Source of the DNA: Chenopodium formosanum
Lineage: Eukaryota > Streptophyta > Magnoliopsida > Caryophyllales > Amaranthaceae
Assembly: GCA_024500155.1 (NCBI GenBank)
Contig: CM044858.1
Coordinates: forward strand, 3,410,001-3,474,000
DNA length: 64,000 nt
Direction of reading: 5' to 3'
The translations under genes were made by a program, and so were the position numbers. The notes below the pieces were generated by a model, which had not been told where the DNA came from, did not search any database, and saw nothing but the letters and a program-made list of their open reading frames with translations. Shown in pieces: positions 48,071 through 60,009 of this stretch (its first letter is position 1; the number at the start of each line of letters is the position of its first letter).

Positions 48071-48292
48071 CCATGAGTAATATTAAAATTTTTGTGAAAT
48101 TACAAGTATTTAAATTTGCAGAACATTACCACAAAAAAAAAAAAAAAAAAAAAAAAAATTGCGGAATATTTTTTAATTACTATCTACGGAGTATTTTATA
48201 TAGAACATTTTTACACGGAGTATTATAAAATATGGTTAAATATGGAGCAAATATGACATGTAATTTATATTCTCTCCATCTCAGTAAACTAA

Positions 48293-48529
48293 GGGCCTAT
48301 TCTCATTTACTAAACTCAGCTGAACTGAACTGAAATGAAATGAATATTTTATAAGAGAAGGAAATTAGGAGCTGAGCTGAACTGAACTGAATTGAGCTGA
48401 ATTGAACTGAACTCAGCTGAACTGAACTCAGCTGAACTGAATTGAGCTGAATTGAACTGAACTCAGCTGAACTGAACTGAGCTGAATTGAACTGAACTGA
48501 ACTGAATTTCAACGTAAGAGAACAGACCC
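48293..48529. mobile_element. Tourist-like MITE, copy 2 with expanded GAACT array
   Basis: 237 bp, starting GGGCCTATTCTC and ending GAGAACAGACCC, flanked by TAA (48290-48292) and TTA (48530-48532). The interior (about 48310-48505) is an expanded degenerate array of CTGAACTGAA/TGAGCTGAA units. A 69-codon frame here is only repeat-derived. Related to 35218-35349. Confidence 0.75.
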
Positions 48530-49671
48530 TTAGACACTCAAAAATTTAAGAAATTAGAGTATGTAATTTGAAAAATGGAAGCACAGCAGTGTAAAGGATC
48601 AAACAACCACCTCAGCAAGGGTTATAAAGGATCATAGGCCCATTGATCAAACATCAGTGTTAGCCTGTTAGGGTATTTTAAGATTTTATGGGGTTGGGAA
48701 TATGGCCCCATATGCAAATTTATTATCCATACGATTGGGCCTAAGAGGTTCTCCCTTTGTCCTATTGGTCTCTTTGGAGTTGGGCCTAAGAGGTTCCTTT
48801 TTTTTTTCTTTTTTTTTGTGAAGGAATATAAATGACCTTTTAATAATTTGAACCTAGATTGGTAGGTTATACCATATGATCGGTTTTAGAGATCCTGGAA
48901 TCGATTCTCGTCACTCGCTCTTATAGCTTTCTCAATACCAAAAATAAAAATAAAAAATGCAATTGAGTGTTTTTTATTGATTGAATAAACTTCTATACTC
49001 TTTATATCTTTCTCCTTTTATAACACGCCTTTGTTAAGAGTAACACACATATGAGTTATCTCACTTTGAAAAAAAATGTAGTGATTTTATTTCTCCTAAG
49101 ATATTAAAATACGTCCTCTTTCACCAACTTTTTACGCGTGACCTCATATTAGAGAGACTATTCATCAGAAGAACAAACATATAAAATCTTAGCAAGAGAG
49201 CAAGGCAAATTCATGCGCATGCTATAATTAAAAAAATCTTGATCCCATTTATGGTTGGTCTATTGACTCTAGAGAGTGTTCATAATTATATGTGAGACTG
49301 TGAGATTGAGCAAGGTAAACTGAACACATCTAGTCCGCAATTCCGCTTACTTTGGGTAAATTTCACCTAATACATTTTGACAACTAACTCCTTTGGTTCA
49401 ACACCTCATCACAGGTGTACCTAATCTTTTTGCTGCTTCTTATTATTTGTACTTATAATTCATTCTAAGCTTCTTTTAACTAAAGTAACATGATCAATAC
49501 ACATGGGAATGATCACTTACAACTACCACATACATCTCCTATTTACAATTACAACAAAATCTTTTCTTTCAATGATTTCTATCATGAAAAGCCTGTACTT
49601 GAACTCTTAAACTCTATTACAGTACACCTTTCTTATTTTGTATGTTTATATGAGCGCCCGGGCGTTCTAGT
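48530..49671. other. Intergenic region between two MITEs
   Basis: AT-rich with T runs at 48797-48818. No gene recognised. Confidence 0.45.
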
Positions 49672-50021
49672 TAGAGGTGGTTATTGGACAGGGTAGCCCA
49701 ATGATAATAGGGTCAGGGCCAAGCTTATAGGGCTTTTAATAGACAGGGCTATTAATGGACAGGGCCCTTATTGGGTAGGGTCCATATAGGGCAAACATGT
49801 TATTCCAATTTAGTTGATAAAGAAAATACATAATGTAAAAATAATTATATAGATTAAGTTGTATTCATATGTTTTTAATAATGGCTTTGTCCAATATTTA
49901 TTTTAATTGATATTTTGTAGGCCCGCCCATTATCGACCCGCGACCCGCATTAGCCCGACCCTATATTGACCCTATAAAATGTAACCCTGTTTGACCCTGA
50001 CCCGCCCAATAACCAGGTCTA
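49672..50021. mobile_element. hAT-like MITE, 350 bp
   Basis: Flanked by perfect 8-bp duplications GTTCTAGT (49664-49671 and 50022-50029). Terminal inverted repeats TAGAGGTGGTTATTGG and CCAATAACCAGGTCTA agree at 14 of 16 positions. Internal subterminal repeats of the GGGCC/GGGTC type on the left and GACCC/GCCC on the right flank an AT-rich centre. No transposase. Confidence 0.9.
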
Positions 50022-50544
50022 GTTCTAGTTATTTAATTGGTGTTAGCCACCTAACTTGTTTCCACATAGACTGAATTAAATGCTCGAGATATTTGATTGA
50101 TAGATTCAAATGGAAATTTAGAGTTACTCCGTATTTTATTTGGTCAATTGAGCTGGACAATGATAAAGAAAGAAAGACAAAAAAAATTGAAGTACACATT
50201 TCTAGTTTTATCCTGGAAGTTAATGACAAATCAATTGTCATTACACTTTGAATTGAGTAGAAGTATTGACAAGAATTTAGAATCAACTTAGTGTACAAAA
50301 ACATTCACATAATTGTACACCTATGATCATCAAATGTGATTGTTTGTGACCACATTAGAGAATTCTTTTGTAAAATAGGAGATCAAATCATCAGCCACCC
50401 CAAATTGGAACTTCAAAGTGAAGCACACCCTATGATCCCAAAATGTAACATTTGCCACATTCACATTTTACAGCTTCCTTTGATTCACTATGCCCATGTA
50501 AACAAACTTTGCATAAAAATCCACAAACTGTTCAATCACAAGCA

Positions 50545-52535
50545 TTAGCAAGAACAAGAGGACAACTTCTTCATCTCACTGATCTCAAGATCAGAACCTG
50601 AAATAACATCGATTTTCGAGCCCTGTAAAGTAACTGATCCATTGCCATTCATTTGGTTACCTCTAGGAGAATCACAGTCTAAGGCCTTCTTTGAGGCCAT
50701 ATTGCTATATATCTCCTCAAGTACTCTAAAAAATGCACTCTCCACATTATCACCACTTAATGCTGATGCCTCTGAGAAAAATAAGCCCTGATCTTGTGCA
50801 AATTCCACTGCCTCTTCTGTAGGGACCGCCTTTTTATCTTCAAGATCCGCCTTGTTTCCGATTAGCATGATCACGATCGAGCTATCCGCGTGGGCCCGGA
50901 GCTCGTCTACCCACCTTACTACATGATCAAATGTTTGCCTCTTGGTTATGTCGTACACTACTACTGCCCCTAGTGCTCCCCTGTAGTATGCACTTGTTAC
51001 CGCTCTGTACCTTCATTTTTTTAACAAATACTGTAAATATCAGCTTAATATATGCATCATAAATCGATAAAGTTGTAATTTTTTTCTTACAATGAAATTA
51101 ATCTTCTACTTGTACGTATTATTTGATGGTCCCGAACCATCTAAGAAATTCTTATAGTACGAAACATACATGATACATACAACGGGCATGTAATGAAACT
51201 TGCAAATAAAATCTAATACTCCGTATAAAATTTAATTTTATGAATGTGGCTTAAACGAGGTCCATTCATATATGAATGGTGTGAGTTTAGATGTAAACAA
51301 ATGTCAATTCACAGATTGTCTCATTAAAGAATGGCATCGGACCAGGGAGCTGATCTGCTAGTCGGCTACTGTAATTAATCACATATCTGACAAAATTATG
51401 ACTGTTAAAAACATGTTATTAAAATTAGTATTTGCAATTAATACAATGTCTAATATCGATCAATGTTTCAAATAATTTAAACAAGCTAAGACAGTCTTTA
51501 CTGACTAGTGTACAGTATCATACTATACAGTTTGATGTGAGGCATTGGATGCTTGTAACAACAACAATAACACAAAAAAGTATAGTTTAGCTAAATATGT
51601 AAAAGTTCAAATCATGTTCAAAGCATATCGTTGAAAAATAATCAACATTCGACACACATGTTTAGCATTATCACATTTGAAAGTCAAATGTTATAATTAA
51701 AATAACACGAAAGAAGTTTATTCATATTGACATTTAGTTTTAGGGGGCGCGTATAAATGGTCTAGTTTTTCTTCCATGTCGACCATGTGTATGGAAATTC
51801 CGGTTTTTGGAGTCAAGGGTTTAGACAAAGAAGAAATACTACGTAACTACAAGATGTGACTCATGTGACTCAAACACTTGTCTAGTATGCTACTGCCAAA
51901 TGCCAAAATGCAGGGATAAGATTAATTCATTGGCTTATTAAATCAGTTATAACACATTTATTGCATATGTCTATTTTTGTAACAAGTTAGACAACTAATA
52001 ATAGGCGAGACGGCTTAGCCTAACTCATATTTTAATCCGGATAGATAAAACTAAGTAGAAGCATGCCCTTACATAATTAAACATCAACTTCCTCTAGAGC
52101 ACGCCTATAATAATTTTATTGTTGACCATAGGAGCTTATCCACTAAACCAAAGAAAGTCGGTTTTTGTATCCCATGTTTTTGTCAATCAAACAACTGTAT
52201 AATTTTCTACATCGAAACACGTAAATCAAACAACTACTCCAAAACATAAACAACAGCAGAAAGAGATTGAATTGAAGAGAGAAAGAAGGTTACCTTTCTT
52301 GGCCAGCAGTATCCCAGATCTGGGCTTTGATGACTTTGGATTTAATAGTAGTAGTTCTGGTTTGAAATTCAACACCAATAGTAGACTTTGAATCAAAAGA
52401 GAATTCATTCTTTGAAAATCTAGCAAGTAATTGAGATTTTCCAACTGCTGAATCCCCAATCACAACTACTTTATACACATAATCTATTCTCATCTCCTTC
52501 ACCCCATCTTCATACCCATTCATCTCTCTATTCAT
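50545..52535 (-). CDS. RABA3: RABA3-type small GTPase
   Basis: Two exons (52535-52294, 51010-50545) encode 235 residues. GTP-binding motifs are intact: P-loop GDSAVGKS (27-34), switch region TIGVEF, WDTAGQER (74-81, split by the intron after AG), GNKADLED and the SAL motif. YRAVTSAYYRGALGA follows the junction. The C-terminus ISGSDLEISEMKKLSSCSC ends in a CxC double-geranylgeranylation signal. The IDVISGSDLE block and the MNREM start are features of RABA3 rather than other RABA groups. RABA GTPases act in trans-Golgi to plasma-membrane and cell-plate traffic. Length agrees with Arabidopsis RABA3 (At1g01200). Confidence 0.94.
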
Positions 52536-54505
52536 CTTTCTTTAACAAAAAATAATAATAATCTAAAATCACCTTCTTACTTGTACAAACTTTATCTTGT
52601 GCTATAATAAGAAGATGAACATGTGTTTTTTATTATGCAAGTATGTAACAAGAATATACTATATAGTTGAAAAATGAATATATATATTTAGTGGGAGCAA
52701 GTATAAAGATCAAGAGGACCCATCAAAATATATTTGTTGAGAGCAGAAAAACAACAAAATTTAAAGAAGATTGAGAAAAAGCTTGAAAAAAAGGGGGAAG
52801 AGAAGAGGAAAAGCAAGTGTTGAGTCTTGAGTCATGTCCCACTATTGTAGTAGTACCAATTATGCTATTTAATGTTGAACCATAATAGTAAATGTTGTTT
52901 TTGGTTTGTCAACTATCTGTCATTAGCCTACTATTATTGTTACCTGCATGAGCTTCTTCTACTTTAATGATAATAATAATTCTGTTTTTAATTTAATTAT
53001 AGTAGTATATGCTTTTGGGATATGTATTTTTGGATTTGGGTCCACTAGTTGTTTATACTATACAGAGTATCCAGAGTATGTATTACAGTGACCAAAGTTT
53101 ATTTTGTGGCTTGATTTGTGCCTATTTTTCTGGAGTTTAGTACTTAAGCAGGAACTTCCCTTTTGGTTTTCACTTTTGAAGTCGGTTTATATAATTTTTT
53201 TTTTTTTTTTTGACAACCGGTTTATATAATTGTGTCCATTAGAATACACATATGTGATGTTTCCGGAAATGTCATTTAAACTGAAAGAGCATGTGCTTTA
53301 TATCGAATGAATTTGATCTATTTGTATTTCGTATTATTAGTATTTTTTATTTAATACTGTACGTAGTAGTTAAATTTGTAATTAGAATCTTTGAAGGTCA
53401 TATTCTTTTGAGATGTTCTGCTCTGCTTGTCCTACTATGTCCAGCTAAAATCGGCACTGCTCTGCAGTGTATTGGAAGCATTGCTCTGTTGAAATTTGCA
53501 ATGCTCAGCTCTGCCCAAAAGCTTAAAAGAATAGGATCGACGTATGGTTAGACTTTTGAAATCTAAGGCAAAAGTCTTATCGAATGAGTCAATTTTTTTA
53601 GTTTCTCATTAATGTACTAGTAAGTATCTTTTTTTACCTTATTGAAGGAATTCAAAAAAACTGTTTAATAAAACCTTAAATTTAAAGAAACCTTCCTTAT
53701 CGAAGGAGGCAAGAAAGGTCCAAGGTTTTGAATTGACAATACTATATATGTATGTTCGTTCATCGTAATTTCGAGACCAATATGAATTGTGAAAATGTCA
53801 TGACACTAAAGACGCAATGACACTAAAGACGCACATAATTATCCAAAAGACCAAAACTAAATTATCCGAAAGATGTCGATATTGAAAAATTGGTTGTGGA
53901 TGATTGGGCATGACCCATGATTTCAATTATTAGGGAGGTATGTATAACAGCTATATACAGATATAAATCTGATAATTACAATTACACAAACTAGGGGAAA
54001 AAACTAGGACAGATAATCGTAGTATTTATACACATGAAGTTCAATTATCATTGGCTCAGCTCATTGCTCTAACATAAGTTACACAAAATAAATTGTGGGG
54101 CCTAATAAGATAATCATAAGATTCTAAAAGATTAAAACTTATTAAACTGGCCTGGTGTTAAATATCTGAGACATTCCATGTTGAGGCATTTACTAATATT
54201 TCATGGCTGGCTTTGTTTTCCTGAAAATTCTTAGAACGATGCCTTTATCTGCAGACTTATATTTAATAATTTTGTATTAATTATAGTTTACTATGCAGCA
54301 GTACATCTGTTATCTGTACATCTTCATATAGTCTTGAGCACAATTTCCAGCGCCTACACATACATACGTTAAATGCTTAATTCAGTGGATGAAATTTTGA
54401 TATTGTGTACGAAATAGGATTATATAAAGCGTTGCACAAGTATTTGTTTGATACTCTATAGACTATAGTTTAGATGACTCGTGTAAGTAACTTGCTAATT
54501 AATTA
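52536..54505. other. Intergenic region upstream of RABA3
   Basis: The RABA3 promoter and leader should lie in the first few hundred bases; TATA-like sequences occur around 52663-52690. The rest is AT-rich without a gene. A short tandem duplication of CACTAAAGACGCA is visible near 53802-53834. Confidence 0.45.
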
Positions 54506-54954
54506 TGTTTGGACCAAGTCCATTGTCCTAAGCCCATTGACCTGGAATTACGAAAATACCCCTCCATTATCCAGCCCATCATTAGCCAGAGCAAAGTACA
54601 AATTTACCCCTAATCTGTCCAATTAAGTACAACTTCTGCCACCTGAAAATACATTTATAAATAGCTCTCCAATCATTAGTGATGGTAACTTTTTCCTAAT
54701 TCTCTAACTTTCTCTCTCTACTTCCTCTCTCTAAAGTACTCTTTCTCTCTCTAAAGTACAGTCGCTGACTTTAGCATCGGAGGGGTTTTCCCGGGTCACA
54801 CCCCCGGGGTAGCTAACCTTCTCTCTCTTTTGTAGGCCTAGCTCTCGGACAGCAAGGCATAGCTGAGGGAAATTTAGACACTCATTGGACTTTGCCTTAA
54901 GACATCTTGACATTATTACCATAACCCCGAGGAATACTATGTTTTCCAGAAACA
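54506..54954 (+). mobile_element. Solo LTR, 449 bp (LTR-C), TSD AATTA
   Basis: Starts TGTTTGGACC, ends CAGAAACA, and is flanked by identical AATTA (54501-54505 and 54955-54959). TATAAATA is at 54656-54663, followed by a CT-rich leader and a block TTTAGCATCGGAGGGG with an inverted CCCGGG...CCCGGGG, as in the R regions of many plant LTRs. No second LTR or internal region is present. Confidence 0.82.
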
Positions 54955-54959
54955 AATTA

Positions 54960-57900
54960 CAAGTATAAGAATATGATATGAAGTACTGTACCAAATTTTG
55001 TCTTTTCGCATACTAAACGTCTAAACTTAAAACTTATCCTAAATGATAATCATGTCACTTCCTTACTACCGAAGATTTCAAGTTGAAGTGGGAAAACTTT
55101 TATAATTTCTTTTGTTCATGTCCTTCTAGTTTCCACCGTTGAATTGGCTTGCTAGTTCTATACGGCTAAATTAAGAACTATTCAAGATTATTTACCAAAA
55201 AAAAAAAAAAAAGAACTATTCAAGATTTATTGTCTTGTCTTAATCCTCTAATAAGTAATGCCCTTTTATTTTCTTTTTATTCATACGCTTCACTTATTTA
55301 CTTCTCCTCGTGGATCTTGCAAAAAAGAATAGAAAAGGAAGGGGAAAAAAGAAAAGGATCAGTCATTTGAAGAACACTGTTTTTTTAAAGCCGTCAATTT
55401 TGGCATATAAGCTTACATTTTAATCTTTTGTACCGACAAGGTGTTTGGACTAAATAATTATGGCAGTCAAATCACCGCATGAAAAAAAATTGAATTTTTT
55501 AAATATTTTTTTTTTTTTTTTTATAAAAATAATCATATGGAGTCTCACATCTGACTTATGTTTGTTTTTAAGAAGCAGATATTAAGAAATTTATATTTAT
55601 CTTTGTTTTAATCTTCTGGCCTAATGTAGTTACGAGAATAGTTTTTTAGGTTGCATTTTTTTCGCTTAAACATATCAGATTATAGCTTTGATTTTCACCT
55701 TATACGGAGTATATTACACTCGAACACCTAATAAAACCTATTCACATCATGGCGTAAAGTTATTATAGGATAATCCAAATTACGAATCCACTATTCTCAG
55801 TTTTCAAATATATATAGAGGGTGAAGTTTAAACTTATGCCTTTAAATCACAACATGAGTTTTCCACCATCTCGACCATGATATGGAGTAATCCAAATTGT
55901 TCGTTTGTGGTTTATTTAATGGGGTACGAGTTCTTTCGGCCCATCTACAAAATAGTCTCATATAGAACTGGCCCACAAGGCCACAATGGATCTTACAAAA
56001 TAAGTGGACTCGATTTGCAAATAGCTGGGATTGCTGGGGAAAAAAATAAAATAAAATTAGTGTTGGACATTTGAGATTTAGGGAGGCCCAAAAACAATAC
56101 GTATGAGTATGAGAAATCCAAAAAATCAAAGGTACAAAGGCCTGTTTGCAAAACCGAGTTTGAAAGAGATGAATATACCACTTTCCAGGTCCAGCTTCAC
56201 CTATATGGCCAAATGGCCAATCATAAATAAAACTTCATATAACATCTACTAATGGATTTATATTCAAACAAAGAGTACATGATAATGAATCAAATAAAAA
56301 TGTACCTTTAGCAAAATTATGATCGTTGTTATTAACGTACATTTTTTTAAGTTGTAAAACTAATTTGGTGTGCCTTGTTATAAAAGAGGGACAGAGTTTC
56401 AGCTTGTAAGTTGTATTCCTTCTAAGTAGTATAAAATTAATCCAAATTTGAACTACTATAAACTTCAATTACAAAAATGTGAAGATAATTTTATTTTTTT
56501 TTAATAGTTGTCCCTTAAAAAAATTACATACAAGTACTTCGTATGTGACCTTTATGATTTTTTTTTTTTAATAGAATAATTTGAAGTTGCTTCTGCCATT
56601 GAAGTTCATACATTAACAAGCTAATAATTGGAAATTGGAATCAGATTCCAAGGTATCGTCTTTTTTGTTAAGTTTTTGAGAAGTACATGTAAATTTGATG
56701 AAAATTGTAAACAATGTTTTTTTAGAGAAAAGTATGACTTAAGCAAAGTTTGACTATATGAATGACCACAGTTTCATGCTCAGTCGCCCAAAAATATTGA
56801 ATAAAATAACGAATATCCCAAAGTTCAGTTTAACATATGCTTTATTTATAAACAGAAAACAATAAGATTATTAATTTATTAAATACAAAAGTAGACTAAC
56901 ATCTTAAACTGAAAGTCAAATGATTGACCTAACTTCTACAACCCCATCAAATGAATGAGTTCATACAGTATGACATTGTGACATAGTTGATCCACAACTT
57001 CATCTAGTGTATGAATTTATCTCAAAATTATACTATGTCGTTTTCCATTGGTCTATGCATTACGTGTGAATCACACGTAATCACCAACCTCAAAATTTTA
57101 TATTATTGAGTGTTTGATAAAAACAATTAGCTATGCTTTGAAATATTGACTGCAATTTTGTCATCTAAGTTCACTCGTATTCATGTATAGTGTATTATTG
57201 AATCATACGAGTAAAAAAACTACTCATATGAGAAAGCTCAAGTGCAAATGATTATCATATACGAGTAATGCGACTATACGAGTGAGCAAAAGCTGAAGTC
57301 GCAACAAAGATGTTTTTTTTTCTTTAATCAAGAGGGAGGAATCCTGATGTCCTATAAAATGTAAAGAGAAGATGTGAAAGAGTAGTTGTCGTGTAATACA
57401 TGTCGTGGGTTGTGGTTGTAATTGTGCAAGTGCATGAAGTTTGGAAGGACAAAGAACATAAAAGTAGCCAAAATAACTAAAAATAACGTACTCACGTCAT
57501 GATTAGACCCATTGAAAGGTTGTGGGCACTAATCTACTTTGGTAGGGGTCAGGAAAAGGCCTAGCTTTTGATTTTATTTTCTTGGGCTGTTTCAGCTTTG
57601 AGTCTTAGCCATCCCATTATTGTTCAAGGACTACGGACCACCTATTTTTATTATGTTTCATGCAATATTTAAACCATTGTATTTATATTGGTGGTTACTG
57701 GTTAGATTTTAATACGGAGTAAAATAGAAAAAAAAAAAATCATTGGTGTTTATAAATTACTCTTAGAAAATTTAGTTTAGAAACTAGCTAGATGAGCAAG
57801 AAAATATGTCATGCTATGTCGTGTCGTGTCAATCATGTTGTGATTGAATATAAACGAGTTTGAGAGCTTCAACACTAATCCGATTTGTTTGATTAAATGT

Positions 57901-60009
57901 TTCAAAATTCCTTGACACTAAACCATTTTTCGTTTTCAGTTTTTGTCGTGTTGTTTTTATCAATTCTACTTAATTACTTAAAGATGGGTGAACCAAATTA
58001 TTCTGTATTTGACAAGCGATGCTGATTTATACATGCAGTATCTTTCCGCAATTTTTGTACAAACATTCATATTAAACGGAATGTTGATTTGAGGTGGTTA
58101 ACATTGATTCATAGGCTCCAAGCAAAAGTAACAAAGATAGTACAGATTTCTAATTACAAAGTACTCCGTATTAACTAGTTGAAAAATCTTAGAATATAGT
58201 CAATTACACATTTTAAGTTCATCTGGTTGCTTGATATATTCTGTATTAAAGCCTACTCAAAGTACATTTTTCTAAAGTTTCACCTCTACTTTTTTACCCT
58301 TTTAACATTTGATTATTTCATAGTATTCCTTATCGCCTCTCCAAAAAAAAAAAAAAAAAAAAAGTGTACTCCTTATTACTTCTGAAATTGGATGATTTCC
58401 ACTAATAGATAGTTTTTCTAGTCATTGAATACATTTGATCATTGAATACTCCAGGACTATAGGAGTAAAGCACAATGTTTTAGAAAATGGTTTATTTCCC
58501 AAAACCTGTTGAAATCCCCTCAAATAAATGTTGATTAAACTACTACACAGTCTTGCATTACTATATGATATTACAAGACAACATGATCAATATGTGCAAC
58601 TTTGTTTAACACAACTATAATGCAACTTCCAAGAATTACCAGGGTTTAGGCCCAACCAATGATCTTAGGTTAAGGGTCAAAATTGTGTTTATTGGATCAA
58701 CAAATCTAAACAGTGACAATTGTAAAGTTATATCCAGATTTCCATAAGAACAAAAAAAAGGGGGCATTGAGATTTTCTAAACCAACATCAATGTATCATT
58801 TGGTTAGTAACTAGCTTTTTTAAGGTAAAATTTGATACTTCTATTTACAGCATTCTCATAACTTGACTTTCACTCTTTCTTCAATACCATACTTTAAAAA
58901 GTACAGTATATGGTGCGAAGTAGATATTATACATCAATACATGCATAAAATTATGCTGATACTCTGATAGTGTTGGTATAAAAAACACATTACATGTCCC
59001 TGACTAATAATATCTTTAAATTAACACTATTTAGAGAAGAGTTTTGCTAATAATATCTGGTATCTTTAAAATGTACATGATATTCGGAGAATGATTTTTC
59101 TTGGATATAGGTGATTAGGTGAGAAATTATAGGAAAGATAATTTGAGTAGAAGGGAGTAGTACATTGATGTAAATCTGATTTCAAATAGAAAAACAATTA
59201 GATATTTCAATCAAAGTTGGTCATGACATTGAAAGAAGGTGTTTAAAATTTGATGAGCTAATTTAAATCATCATGTGCATTTATCATTTATTTCCTCATC
59301 AGAAAGTAGCTCATCAACTTTTAAAAAATTGGCCCTTTTACATTTAAGATGTCAAACTTCAAAGCACTTTTCAACGCAAAATTTAATTTTTGTACATAAA
59401 TAGGAGTAGCACTTTTAATTCTTGAAGTATAGATTGTCAAATTTCAATCTCCTTAACAACAATTATAGTTTAGAACAGAGGTTGTAAACTTGTAATTCAT
59501 CTTTGAGCTTCATAAAATTGAATTATCTAGTGCAAATGCACAATTTAAGGATGCTACTAATTCTTATATTTAGCCAATAATAGAAAACTTAAAAGGACGA
59601 AGAACAAATAAACTGCTGTAAAATCTTTTCTATACTTGTTTAGAGTAAAAAATAATCATTTACAATCCCCAATCTATCATAGGGTTCAACTTAAACCCCC
59701 AATTAACAAAAAAAATGTATAACTAAACATGAACTTCTAAAACTAATTATACAGTCCCACAAATTTTAATAATAATAGTACTATGAACAATTTGAATAAT
59801 TGAAAATCATGAGTTTTTTTTCCCATGTTCTTCCACCTTCCTCCTTGCCTCCTCCAAATCTCCAATCCAACTTTTTTTTTTTTTTCCTTCTAACTTTTGT
59901 AGCCCAAAAAATTTCCAATATTATTACTTAAAAACCATTTTTTACAAAACAACCCAAAAATAAAATAAAAACAAAAAAAAAAAAAAGAATCAACCTGAGC
60001 CGTTGATGA
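54960..60009. other. Large intergenic region before the AAA-ATPase gene
   Basis: About 5 kb of AT-rich DNA without a convincing coding region. It contains three TACTCCGTA/TACGGAGTA 9-mers (55703, 57713, 58162), a 23-bp palindrome at 57059-57081, an ATACGAGT cluster at 57171-57285 and homopolymer runs (for example 58340-58363). The right end should hold the 3'UTR of the AAA-ATPase gene. Confidence 0.5.
57059..57081. promoter_or_regulatory. 23-bp palindrome with ACGTG cores
   Basis: ATTACGTGTGA, one central base, TCACACGTAAT: perfect 11-bp arms. Each arm contains ACGTG, the core of plant ABRE/G-box sites. It is far from any recognised start codon, so a regulatory role is uncertain. Confidence 0.3.

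Noticed and set aside
48303..48512. 69-codon frame of FSSVQ-like repeats
   Set aside because: It is the translation of the GAACT array in a MITE, with no sign of selection as protein.
54731..54994. 87-codon minus-strand frame
   Set aside because: It overlaps the solo LTR and has no family resemblance.
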